In this document: one piece after another, positions 18,454 to 25,570 of the stretch | How positions within the stretch are numbered: position 1 is the first letter of the stretch | Layout of the letters: every line of letters begins with the position of its first letter | DNA from: Chitinophagaceae bacterium | GTDB lineage: Bacteria > Bacteroidota > Bacteroidia > Chitinophagales > Chitinophagaceae | Length of the DNA stretch: 64,000 nucleotides | Assembly (NCBI GenBank): GCA_016713085.1 | Contig: JADJPV010000002.1 | Location: forward strand, 930,001-994,000 | Direction of reading: 5' to 3' | Notes under the pieces: generated by a model | What the model was told of the DNA's origin: nothing | Seen by the model: only the letters and a program-made list of their open reading frames with translations | Database searches by the model: none | Made by a program: the position numbers and the translations under genes

Positions 18454-20142
18454 ATGTATCCTCAAAGATTTCTCATTGGCTTAACCATCTTTATCCTGTC
18501 CGTAACCACTACCCTCGCCCAAACATCTGCAAAAGATGAACTGAAAGGCTGGCATCTGAAAGACAAAACATCAGATGGGTATTATGGCATCAGCCTGGAA
18601 CAGGCATTTGGTTTTTTAAAAGACCGCAAAAGCACAACAATCATCGTTGCTGTAATCGACAATGGGATTGATACACTGCATGAAGATCTGAAATCTATAC
18701 TCTGGCACAATCCAAAAGAAATTCCGGGTAATGGTATTGATGATGATAAGAACGGTTATGTGGATGATATTTATGGCTGGAATTTTCTTGGTGGAAAAGA
18801 TGGCCGTAATGTAAAAGATGGTTCAGCTGAAGCAGCCCGTATGTATCATGCGTTGAAAAGTAAATATGCAGGCACAGTTGATGAAACTAAGTTATCACCC
18901 AAAGAAAAAGAGGAATACAGGGTCTTTAAAAAACTGAAAGATGAAATAGAAACCGGTGCAACAGATGCACAGCAGCAGATTTTATTTCTGCGTGGTTTGT
19001 ACAGAAAATCCGGACAGGCAGACAGTTTGATCCAGGTCCGTTTCAAAAAAGAATATAATGGTAATGATCTGGTTACTTTTAAACCGGCTAACTCAAAAGA
19101 GTCTGATGCCAAGTCAACCATGCTTGCACTTTTCAGGGGATTTGATGCAATGGAAGTAATGAACAGCAGCATCATGGAAGACTTTACCACTTATTACAAA
19201 ATGCAGGAAAAGAAAGCAGAAGCTCCTAATACAGTACCGGTAGATTTTCGTGGTGAAATTGTAAAAGATAATTACAACGATTTTAATGACCGCTATTATG
19301 GCAATCCTGATGTAATGGCTGGTACTCCCTTACATGGTACACATGTAAGCGGAATTATTGCAGCTGCAAGAAATAATGGAATTGGTGTAGACGGTGTTGC
19401 CAATGATGTACGCATTATGTCGCTGCGTGCAGTACCTGATGGGGATGAATATGATAAAGACGTTGCACTCGCCATCCGTTATGCTGTTGACAATGGAGCA
19501 AGAATCATCAACATGAGTTTCGGCAAAGGATACTCACCTGAAAAAAGATGGGTGGATGATGCAGTGCGTTATGCAATGAGTAAAGGTGTATTGCTGGTGC
19601 ATGCAGCAGGCAACGATCATGCGAATGTGGATAGCACAGAAAATTATCCCAATGCCGTTTTTGCTGATACAAAAACAAAGGCAACGAATTATATAACAGT
19701 TGGTGCAAGCGGCGATCCAAAAGCCGGTGGATTGATTGCAACCTTCAGTAACTATGGTAAAAAGGAAGTAGATGTATTTGCACCGGGTGTTGAAATTTAT
19801 TCATCAGTACCCGCCGGCAATGCTTACCGTTTTGAAGATGGAACAAGTATGGCAAGTCCGGTTGTTGCCGGGTTAGCTGCACTTATTCTCTCCTACTTCC
19901 CCGATCTTACTCCTGAACAGGTAAAGTACTGCATTGAAAAAGGTGCACAGAACCCCAATGTGGAAGTAAAGAAGCCGGGTACAGAAGAGAAAGAAAATTT
20001 CGGCGACTTCAGCCGCACAGGTGGTATCATCAATGCATACGAATCAGTAAAGATTGCGGCAACATTGAAAGGCGAAAAGAAAACGCAAACTGCTCCAAAG
20101 CCGTTACCAAAACCAAAAGTGAAGAAATCAAGAAAAGGATAA
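18454..20142 (+). CDS. Secreted S8 family serine peptidase (subtilase)
   Basis: A 562-residue protein with a signal peptide (MYPQRFLIGLTIFILSVTTTLAQ). The catalytic triad is visible: Asp in VIVAVIDNGID-type context (IIVAVIDNGIDTLHEDL), His in HGTHVSGIIAAARNNG and Ser in DGTSMASPVVAGLAALIL, with the oxyanion Asn in LLVHAAGNDHANVD. A roughly 170-residue insert between the Asp and His regions (about residues 110-280) is typical of Bacteroidota subtilases. The C-terminus is short, basic and Pro-rich, without a type IX sorting domain, so the periplasm is the likely site. The substrate is unknown. Confidence 0.9.
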   Translation: MYPQRFLIGLTIFILSVTTTLAQTSAKDELKGWHLKDKTSDGYYGISLEQAFGFLKDRKSTTIIVAVIDNGIDTLHEDLKSILWHNPKEIPGNGIDDDKNGYVDDIYGWNFLGGKDGRNVKDGSAEAARMYHALKSKYAGTVDETKLSPKEKEEYRVFKKLKDEIETGATDAQQQILFLRGLYRKSGQADSLIQVRFKKEYNGNDLVTFKPANSKESDAKSTMLALFRGFDAMEVMNSSIMEDFTTYYKMQEKKAEAPNTVPVDFRGEIVKDNYNDFNDRYYGNPDVMAGTPLHGTHVSGIIAAARNNGIGVDGVANDVRIMSLRAVPDGDEYDKDVALAIRYAVDNGARIINMSFGKGYSPEKRWVDDAVRYAMSKGVLLVHAAGNDHANVDSTENYPNAVFADTKTKATNYITVGASGDPKAGGLIATFSNYGKKEVDVFAPGVEIYSSVPAGNAYRFEDGTSMASPVVAGLAALILSYFPDLTPEQVKYCIEKGAQNPNVEVKKPGTEEKENFGDFSRTGGIINAYESVKIAATLKGEKKTQTAPKPLPKPKVKKSRKG

Positions 20143-20153
20143 AACGTATTTTT

Positions 20154-20185
20154 GAAGTCCTGCTGAAAAGCAGGACTTCTTTATT
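20154..20185 (+). terminator. Rho-independent terminator after the subtilase
   Basis: GAAGTCCTGC pairs with GCAGGACTTC around TGAAAA and is followed by TTTATTT, 12 bp after the subtilase stop. Confidence 0.8.
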
Positions 20186-20204
20186 TATACCATAAATTAA
20201 TTGT

Positions 20205-20720
20205 ATGTCAAGACTAACCACCGATGACTACGCTTCATTTTATCACAACTATGTAATGCAGGTGCAGGAAGATGATCTGCAAACTGCTTTTCAAAACAAC
20301 TCACCCGTTGTGGATGCATTTCTGAATTCTATCCCTGCAGCAAAAGCAGACTATGCTTATGCAGAAGGTAAATGGACAGTTAAACAATTACTGCAGCACA
20401 TGATTGATGCAGAGCGGATTTTTGCACACCGTGCATTATGGTTTGCAAGAAAGAGCCCTGCTCCTCTCAGCGGCTTTGATGAAAATGCTTATGCAGACAT
20501 TGCAGATGTAAGCAAACGAAGCCTGCAATCATTGATTGATGAAATGAAAGCCGTAAGAAAAAGTACAGAATTTCTTTTCAGCAGCTTTTCTGAAAACGAA
20601 CTGAATACAGTTGGTACAGCCAATAACAATCCCATTACTGTAAAAGCATTGGGTTATGTTACGCTGGGTCATTTTCTGCATCATAAAAATATACTGGAAG
20701 ATAGGTATGCCATACTTTGA
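20205..20720 (+). CDS. DinB family protein
   Basis: A 171-residue DinB/YfiT-like four-helix bundle. Metal-site pattern: WTVKQLLQHMIDAERIFAHRALWFAR with the first His, and LGYVTLGHFLHHKNI with the second His cluster. Members bind a metal and include thiol-dependent transferases; the activity here cannot be set. The last five codons (RYAIL) and the stop are formed by the left arm and centre of a palindromic repeat at 20703-20735, so the original 3' end has been replaced or extended by the repeat. Confidence 0.85.
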   Translation: MSRLTTDDYASFYHNYVMQVQEDDLQTAFQNNSPVVDAFLNSIPAAKADYAYAEGKWTVKQLLQHMIDAERIFAHRALWFARKSPAPLSGFDENAYADIADVSKRSLQSLIDEMKAVRKSTEFLFSSFSENELNTVGTANNNPITVKALGYVTLGHFLHHKNILEDRYAIL

Positions 20721-20735
20721 AAGTATGGCATACCT
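20703..20735. repeat. Compact palindrome of the AGGTATGCCATACTT family, overlapping the dinB-family stop codon
   Basis: AGGTATGCCATACTTT, one central G, then AAAGTATGGCATACCT is a near-perfect 33-bp palindrome. It carries the same arms as 16687-16748, 4 kb away. Confidence 0.75.
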
Positions 20736-20742
20736 CAAAAGG

Positions 20743-20768
20743 TCAGGCCACGCTTAAGCGTGGCCTGA
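20743..20768. terminator. Perfect hairpin between the DinB gene and rnpB (bidirectional terminator candidate)
   Basis: TCAGGCCACGC, TTAA, GCGTGGCCTGA forms an 11-bp perfect stem. It lies between two convergent transcripts and is flanked by A/T-rich sequence (TATAAAAATT) on the rnpB side. Confidence 0.5.
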
Positions 20769-20809
20769 TATAAAAATTACTGCAAACCGATAAGCCGGAT
20801 TTTGTTTCA

Positions 20810-20835
20810 TCCGCCATAGCCGAAGCAAAGGCGGA
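20810..20835. repeat. 26-bp hairpin insert within rnpB (first)
   Basis: TCCGCC and GGCGGA pair around a loop containing CCGAAGC. Its length and core resemble the hairpin at 21067-21092. Confidence 0.5.
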
Positions 20836-21066
20836 TAACAGCTATCATTTATCTGTCCCGCAATTTACATTGCGGGATCAATCTGCCTACCCTTCCCGCT
20901 ATCATCAGTTGATGAAGATAAACGAGCCGTTTACAATGCTGATCAGTTGAAACAAATTCAACTGATTGCAAAGCGGGATATACATGGCATTTCAGCACGT
21001 AAGGTTTACCCTGCTCATACATTACTGTACCAACCCGTAGGCTCTTACCCTACGTTTTCACCCTTA

Positions 21067-21092
21067 CCTGCCGAAGCTTTAGCGAAGGCAGG
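21067..21092. repeat. 26-bp hairpin insert within rnpB (second)
   Basis: CCTGCCGAAGC and GCGAAGGCAGG pair around a short loop. Shares the GCCGAAGC core with the hairpin at 20810-20835. Confidence 0.5.
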
Positions 21093-21232
21093 ATTGCCCT
21101 AACTATAAATTCGGCGTGGCGGTTATTTTCTGTGGCACTTTCTGTTGGCGCTTTTAACACCACCCGGCTCTTCACCGGTACGTTGCTCTATGCTGTCCGG
21201 ACTTTCCTTGGCGCTTTTGGCGACACGATAGC

Positions 21233-22262
21233 TTAGCTTGCAGCAACAGCAAAAATACAAAGAAGGTTTTTGTCCACCTGTTGAAAAATGTCTGCAAAAT
21301 ATTTTTCAACTTCAATAGATGTAAAAGGCAGCTTGTCTGTTTTAAACTTATCGCCCATTAGTTTAATCAATTCCTTTGCCTTGTCATAATTTGCTTGTGT
21401 TACTAAATGATATACGTTGTTGAAGTAAGCCCAACGAAAACCATTTAAAACAATAGCTGCGTCTCTCGATTTAGTTATATCTTCTTTTTGTCGTTACCCG
21501 ATTTACCAATCCTTCGTCAACTAAATAAGGCGTAAGAAACAGATTATATGATGAATCAGAATTATTGTTAAAATAAATTGGTCTGCTATAAAAATTTTGT
21601 TGAAAAATGTCCAATAAGATTCTGTCACCTTTAAGAATGTAATTGTCCAAATAAGTTGGTCGTAACTCCCAACTAAATTTTTGTGTAGTGTCAATTGAAT
21701 TTATAACTGTAATTTGTTGGGATTGCCATTCTTTATATTCTATGGTGTCAATAACGGCATCTGAAAAACTAATTTTTAAATTTCTTTCAGATTTTAAATA
21801 TTTTGAATACCATATTGTATTTATCAAGTTAGCATCAACTACAGTAATGTCAGTTCGATAATTTTCAATAGTCTGTAAGTACCAAATTGGAATTGTAATA
21901 TTGTCTCCGTAAGTAACAAGAATTGCGTTTTTGTCGCAACTTTTTAAGAGCTGTCGGTTGAATTCTAAAATGGGTTCTATAAATCCACCTTTTTTAAGTT
22001 GAAACATTCCCTTTCCATCATCTGCGTTAAGTCTGTCAATTGTGTAGCCTAAGAAATACCTATACTCTGCATTTTTAGGATTTAGCTTAACCTGATTAGT
22101 CAAAATCCTAAATGCTTTGGAATAGTCTGCTGTGTCTTTTTTTGCTTGCAGCTTAAATTCATATTTTCCACTGTCAACTATTACAGTCTCAACAGTTGTT
22201 GTCGCCTGTGAAAAACAAAGGGTCGAAAAAAGAAGTGATATTATTGAAATGAAGGTTCTCAT
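21233..22262 (-). CDS. Secreted protein resembling the soluble domain of DUF2723 proteins, frame broken
   Basis: The signal peptide is MRTFISIISLLFSTLCFSQ. The body has TPR-like residues (KAFRILTNQVKLNPKNAEYRYFLGYTID) and a segment, AILVTYGDNITIPIWYLQTIENYRTDITVVDANLINTIWY (positions near 21900-21780), that resembles the periplasmic part of DUF2723 proteins. The first frame stops at 21471. The sequence then continues one frame over (DITKSRDAAIVLNGFRWAYFNNVYHLV through KNLLCIFAVAAS) to a TAA at 21233-21235. A length error in the T5 run at 21485-21489 joins them into about 343 residues. The 3' end overlaps the rnpB promoter and 5' end. Function unknown. Confidence 0.65.
21250..21257 (-). promoter_or_regulatory. 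rnpB promoter -7 element (TATTTTTG)
   Basis: The minus strand reads TATTTTTG ending 4 nt before the inferred RNA 5' end at 21246, which is the spacing expected for a Bacteroidota -7 element. It lies inside the last codons of the upstream protein gene. Confidence 0.55.
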
Positions 22263-22371
22263 AAAATTACCGCTAACACGTAAATTTATGTTATTATACG
22301 CTATATGGTAAAATTAATCACTTGTGAAAATCAATGCTTTAGTATTATACATTTTCAATTGTTATAGCGTT

Positions 22372-22467
22372 CCGTCGCCCCGAGGTCTGGCTTGTCAAAT
22401 CTAATTTCCCGGTAAGCCGCTCCTGCCGACTCCGGGATTTCACCAGTCACATCGCTTCTTCAATCCT
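22372..22467 (-). repeat. Repeat A1: transposase 3' tail plus downstream REP-like region
   Basis: Shares with A2 (23741) and A3 (24600) the block GTCTGGCTTGTCAAATCT, the ATTTCACCAGTCACATC block and the tail reading IEEAM-stop on the minus strand. It is truncated and joined directly to repeat B1. Confidence 0.7.
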
Positions 22468-22473
22468 TTTTCT

Positions 22474-22583
22474 CAGCAACGTCTCCGCCTCTGGACGTTG
22501 CGTATTATGATGGTACTGCTGCTGGCGCAACGTCCCTATCAGCTATTTGCTAACTTTCATCTTTGTCTATTGGGAGACGTTGC
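22474..22583. repeat. Repeat B1: 110-bp structured element after the barrel gene stop
   Basis: Bounded by CAGCAACGTCTCC and GGGAGACGTTGC. Inside, GGACGTTGCG and CGCAACGTCC form a second inverted pair, giving nested or alternative hairpins. It lies 20 nt beyond the stop of the 22604-23297 gene. The stretch 22263-22603 holds no gene, only A1 and B1 plus A/T-rich leader. Confidence 0.8.
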
Positions 22584-22603
22584 CGGGAAAGAGGGCTCTT
22601 TAG

Positions 22604-23297
22604 TTATAATGGAATTTTGATTCCAATAGATAGTTTTAAATATTTATGTGGTAATGGAATTTGATATTCGTCTTGGCTGAATAGGTAAATATCAGCTTGA
22701 ACTGTATTCACAACAGAATATGCTAAAGAACTACACAAACCTAATTTTTCAGATATTTTGTAGTCGCTTCCAAAGCCAATGTTTAATGAGTAGCCTTGCC
22801 AATAATTTTTCTTATATGTGCCATCGTATTTATCAAAATTAACATCGTACTTGGCACTTAAAATATAGTTTCCCGAGAATTCACAAAGAGAAATAAAAGA
22901 AAGCTTTCTTTTATTTAAAAAAAAACATATCCAATGTTTACTGGGAAAAACAAAGTCCTGTATACTAATGATTCTGTTGTAACTAATTCAAATGTCCCAC
23001 TTTGGCGAGGTGGTGGAATAGCTCCTTGATTAAGAAACACCTTCGTTTTTAATTGTCTTGGTATATAGCCTAACCCTGCTGAAAAAAATAGTTTATCAGT
23101 AAAAAAATATTGAATACTTGCTGAGTTACTAAAGTTTAGAGTTGTCATCGTATATTTTCGTTATACCTGTGAGCATAGTCATTTTCGTGAAACGTCAACT
23201 CTGGTTGAGTCTGAACAAGTAGCGAATAAGTTCCTTTTTTCTGTCCAAATAGTGCAACTGAAAAAAATAAAAAAAAGAATATTATGAAGTGTCTCAT
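22604..23297 (-). CDS. Outer-membrane beta-barrel protein, two frame breaks
   Basis: Three frame segments read as one 231-residue secreted barrel. The signal peptide MRHFIIFFFLFFSVALFGQ starts at ATG 23297. The middle part (LNFSNSASIQYFFTDKLFF, FSAGLGYIPRQLK, FFPVNIGYVFF) starts after a one-base loss between 23149 and 23158. The C-terminal part (KLSFISLCEFSGNYILSAKYDV through YLKLSIGIKIPL) starts after loss of one base from the A9 run at 22917-22925 and ends in a TAA at 22604-22606. Alternating strand pattern and the hydrophobic C-terminal strand fit an OM barrel. It is flanked by repeat B copies on both sides. Confidence 0.65.
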
Positions 23298-23313
23298 ATA
23301 AAGGTTGACAAAA

Positions 23314-23407
23314 TTTTTTTCTCAGCAACGTCTCCGCTTCGGGACGTTGCGTATTATAATGGTACTGCTGCTGGCACAACGTTCCTATCAGCTATTTGCT
23401 AACTTTT
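23314..23407. repeat. Repeat B2: truncated structured element
   Basis: Same sequence as B1/B3 from CTCAGCAACGTCTCC through GCTATTTGCTAACTTT, lacking the last roughly 20 bp. It ends about 10 nt from the stop of the 23418 gene. Confidence 0.75.
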
Positions 23408-23417
23408 GTCAATGAAT

Positions 23418-23717
23418 TTAACTATTATATGAATAAGCTACCGAAATAATTAATGCAAGTGTCAAAACAAAAACTGCCACTGAACCATAAATAAGCCCCC
23501 ACGCCAAATTTTGAACAATAACTTTAGAGTTTGGTCGCACTAATTTTAAAAACAACCCTGTCAAAAAACATAATAATAAGGTTGTGATGATTAATAGAAA
23601 ATTGTTGTGAAGCCCTTTGTAAGTATAGACTAAGAAAAAGTTTACAGCAAACGTCAGCAAGAAAAATAACAATTTGTATCCCAATTCTTTTTTAAAAATC
23701 ATATTCTGTCTTAGCAT
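23418..23717 (-). CDS. Small three-helix membrane protein
   Basis: A 99-residue protein with three predicted membrane spans: LLFFLLTFAVNFFLVYTYKG, FLLIITTLLLCFLTGLFL and LIYGSVAVFVLTLALIISVA. A second ATG at 23702 (MIFKKELGYK) would give a more compact start just before the first span. No family is recognised. It sits between repeat B2 and repeat A2 and could be cargo of the repeat array. Confidence 0.55.
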   Translation of the reverse strand: MLRQNMIFKKELGYKLLFFLLTFAVNFFLVYTYKGLHNNFLLIITTLLLCFLTGLFLKLVRPNSKVIVQNLAWGLIYGSVAVFVLTLALIISVAYSYNS

Positions 23718-23740
23718 AGTTCAAATGTTTTTCAATTCTC

Positions 23741-23935
23741 TCGCCCTGGGGTCTGGCTTGTCAAATCTCATTTCCTGGTAAGCCGCCCCTGCCGACCCCT
23801 GGATTTCACCAGTCACATCTCTTTTTCAATCCTAAGCAATTTACTCTATCCACTTTTACCATCTTCATAAAATGCCGCACTTGAATGTTCGTAGTGTAAG
23901 AAATCTGCTGCCAGCATCTATTTACCACTTGCTGG
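23741..23935 (-). pseudogene. Repeat A2: C-terminal remnant of an IS200/RAYT-like transposase
   Basis: On the minus strand the text reads NPASGK, stop, MLAADFLHYEHSSAAFYED, then a degenerate tail to TGA at 23813-23815. The HYEHSSAxFY motif is typical of the C-terminus of Bacteroidota IS200-like / REP-associated tyrosine transposases. Two in-frame stops show that it is dead. About 85% identical to A3. Together with B3 it fills the gene-free stretch 23718-24098. Confidence 0.6.
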
Positions 23936-23947
23936 ATTATTGCAATT

Positions 23948-23969
23948 CCCGGGGTCGGAGGCCAGACCC
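23948..23969. repeat. REP-like hairpin GGGTC...GACCC
   Basis: GGGTCGGAGGCCAGACCC; identical core to 25419-25437 and related to 24761-24787. It separates A2 from B3. Confidence 0.55.
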
Positions 23970-23976
23970 TTTTTCT

Positions 23977-24086
23977 CAGCAATGTCTCCGCCTCGGGACG
24001 TTGCGTATTACAATGGTACTGCTGCTGGCGCAACGTCCCCATCAGCTATTTGCTAACTTTCAACTTTGCCTATTGGGAGACGTTGC
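23977..24086. repeat. Repeat B3: 110-bp structured element after the DUF4304 gene stop
   Basis: Same length as B1, with terminal inverted repeats CAGCAATGTCTCC / GGGAGACGTTGCTG and internal GGGACGTTGCG / CGCAACGTCCC. Lies 12 nt past the stop at 24099. Confidence 0.8.
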
Positions 24087-24098
24087 TGTTAAAGAAAA

Positions 24099-24557
24099 TT
24101 ATATTTCTTTCACACTATGTGCTTTTATCACGGCAATAATATTTTCAGGCATTGTGTTTTGTGGGCTAACTTCTTGAAAAGATAGAATTGAAGTGATAAG
24201 TCCTTTATCAGGATTTTTAATTCTAATAAGCAGCGTGTTAATTTTTGAACTTAAAATTTCTTTGATATAAGTAACAACCTGTAAATCATCTGCATTTTCG
24301 GGTAGTAAATTGTTATTATAAGGATCAAGCCTTCCACACAAATGAATAGAATCCGATTTGTAATCGAATTTAGTATTGTTTAACTCAAAAAAATATACTC
24401 CATAATTTATAAAAAAAATATCAGAAAATCTTGAGGGTTGGATTTCAAAAATAAAAGAGAACCACTTTTCGTCAATAAACCAAACCTTTCCTCTTTTTCT
24501 TTTAAAACCATCTTCAGTTAAAAGGATATCAATTTTATTCAAAACTTTATCATTCAT
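24099..24557 (-). CDS. DUF4304 domain-containing protein
   Basis: The 152 residues fit DUF4304: an N-terminal helix LNKIDILLTEDGFKRKRGKVW, then WFSFIFEIQPSRFSDIFFINYGVYF and a C-terminal helix VVTYIKEILSSKINTLL. It is a small soluble domain of unknown role, found sporadically and often in accessory regions. AT-rich. It is the most upstream gene of the leftward repeat-bounded array, with repeat A3 before it and B3 just after its stop. Confidence 0.7.
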   Translation of the reverse strand: MNDKVLNKIDILLTEDGFKRKRGKVWFIDEKWFSFIFEIQPSRFSDIFFINYGVYFFELNNTKFDYKSDSIHLCGRLDPYNNNLLPENADDLQVVTYIKEILSSKINTLLIRIKNPDKGLITSILSFQEVSPQNTMPENIIAVIKAHSVKEI

Positions 24558-24599
24558 AAGATTATTTTATGAAATTGGCTCACCCAATGAAGATTCCAT

Positions 24600-24757
24600 C
24601 GCCCGTGGGTCTGGCTTGTCAAATCTCATTTCCCGGTAAGCTGCCCCTTCTTACCCCGGGATTTCACCAGTCACATCTCTTCTTCAATCCTTGGCAATTT
24701 AATGTATCCGCTTTTACCATCTTCATATAATCCTGCACTTGAATGTTCATAGTCAAC
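24600..24757 (-). pseudogene. Repeat A3: C-terminal remnant of an IS200/RAYT-like transposase
   Basis: On the minus strand DYEHSSAGLYEDGKSGYIK and LPRIEEEM run uninterrupted to a TGA at 24671-24673, followed by a hairpin-rich tail containing the shared GACAAGCCAGAC block. No N-terminal part exists. A REP hairpin lies immediately upstream (24761-24787). Confidence 0.6.
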
Positions 24758-24760
24758 TGA

Positions 24761-24787
24761 GGTCAGGCCGCTCCCAGCGGCCAGACC
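24761..24787. repeat. REP-like hairpin GGTCAGGCCGCT...AGCGGCCAGACC
   Basis: Near-perfect stem around CCC, of the same GGTC-GACC family as the hairpins at 23948 and 25419. Adjacent to transposase remnant A3. Confidence 0.55.
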
Positions 24788-24922
24788 GGGTAACTCATCC
24801 CATCTTATGAATCCTTAAAATCCTAAAAATCATGGTTCAGACAATTTCCTGCCACAATAACAGAATCACCCACCCGCAAACTCAAAACAACCATTTTCAG
24901 CCCATAATAGTTCATTTTAGCC

Positions 24923-25285
24923 CTGTCATAAGCAAATATTGCAGTGACAAAGCAAAATATAACAGCGTCATATGCAAATGTAGATGCGTCATTTACCAAT
25001 TAAAGAGCGTCAAAGGCAAATGAAGATGCGTCATTTGCCAATTCAACAGCGTCAAAGGCAAATGAAGATGCGTCATTTGCCAATTCAACAGCGTCAAAGA
25101 CAAATGTAGATGCGTCATTAACCAATTCAACTGCGTCAAGAGAAAATCTAGATGCGTCATTCACCAATTCAACTGCGTCATACGTAAAAGTTGATGCGTC
25201 ATTCACTAATATAACAACGTCATTGACAAAAGTATGTGCGTCATTCATTAATGTTGGTGCGTCAAAGCCAAATTCATTGACGTCA
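24923..25285. repeat. Strict 21-bp-phased array of (G/A)CGTCA, 18 units
   Basis: GCGTCA or ACGTCA occurs at 24965 and every 21 bp after it through 25280 (16 units with no exception). Two weaker units (CTGTCA, GTGACA) lie at 24923 and 24944. The 15-bp spacers diverge strongly but never change length; a 42-bp super-repeat is visible in the middle. Both strands are largely open in the repeat frame; on the minus strand 25000-25248 reads heptads such as VNDASTF and VFDAVEL. The rest of the gene-free stretch 24558-25568 holds A3 and REP hairpins, with no other gene seen. Confidence 0.9.
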
Positions 25286-25418
25286 TGTCATAGTGCATTC
25301 TCCGTAATCGACATGATCAAATGCGCAGGAAGCATTGCAGCTTCCGCAAGCTGCAATGCCTGTTCCAATACTATGAATAGCTAATTGACAGGAGCTGGTA
25401 TTCCTTCCGTCGCCCCAA

Positions 25419-25437
25419 GGGTCGGAGGCCAGACCCC
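25419..25437. repeat. REP-like hairpin GGGTCGGAGGCCAGACCCC
   Basis: Same sequence core as 23948-23969, preceded by GTCGCCCC as at repeat A1. Confidence 0.55.
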
Positions 25438-25535
25438 GGGCTGACAGATCTTTCAATTCAGCAACAATAATGGTATTATCAAAAGGCCTTGCGTAAACCT
25501 GTCTTACAAATTGGAAAAGCAAGGGCTGTGTTGTA

Positions 25536-25570
25536 GGCTCTCCCCTTCGGGGGGAGTTGGAGGGGGCTTT
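25536..25570. repeat. C/G-rich REP-like element abutting the DUF2027 stop codon
   Basis: CTCCCCTTCGGGGGGAGTTG followed by GAGGGGGCTTT; related to the element inside metK at 2267-2298. May also act as a terminator. Confidence 0.55.

Larger units (their letters stand above)
20777..21246 (-). ncRNA. rnpB: RNase P RNA
   Basis: The minus strand carries the conserved core of bacterial type A RNase P RNA: GGAAAGTCCGGAC near the 5' end, CAGAAAATAACCGCC, GGGTGAAAACGTAGGGTAAG with AGAGCC, GGTAAACC, and AAAATCCGGCTTATCGG at the 3' end. The termini pair as P1 (5' TTGCTGCAAG with 3' TTTGCAGTAA, including G-U pairs), which fixes the ends within a few bases. At about 470 nt it is longer than usual. Two 26-bp hairpins of similar sequence (20810-20835 and 21067-21092) and a long A/T-rich stem (about 20900-20980) enlarge the peripheral helices. 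It processes pre-tRNA 5' ends. Its 5' end overlaps the 3' end of the upstream CDS by about 14 nt. Confidence 0.95.

Noticed and set aside
22466..24557. A true integron with attC sites
   Set aside because: The repeat ends read GTTGCTG rather than GTTRRRY and no integrase gene is in the window; kept only as an integron-like hypothesis.
25000..25248. 82-codon leftward ORF in the 21-bp array as a real gene
   Set aside because: Both strands are open because of the repeat period, the start is arbitrary and no promoter is seen; left as an alternative reading under the array finding.
24923..25285. The regular array as a CRISPR
   Set aside because: Only 6 bp are constant, spacers are 15 bp and related to one another, and no cas gene is nearby.
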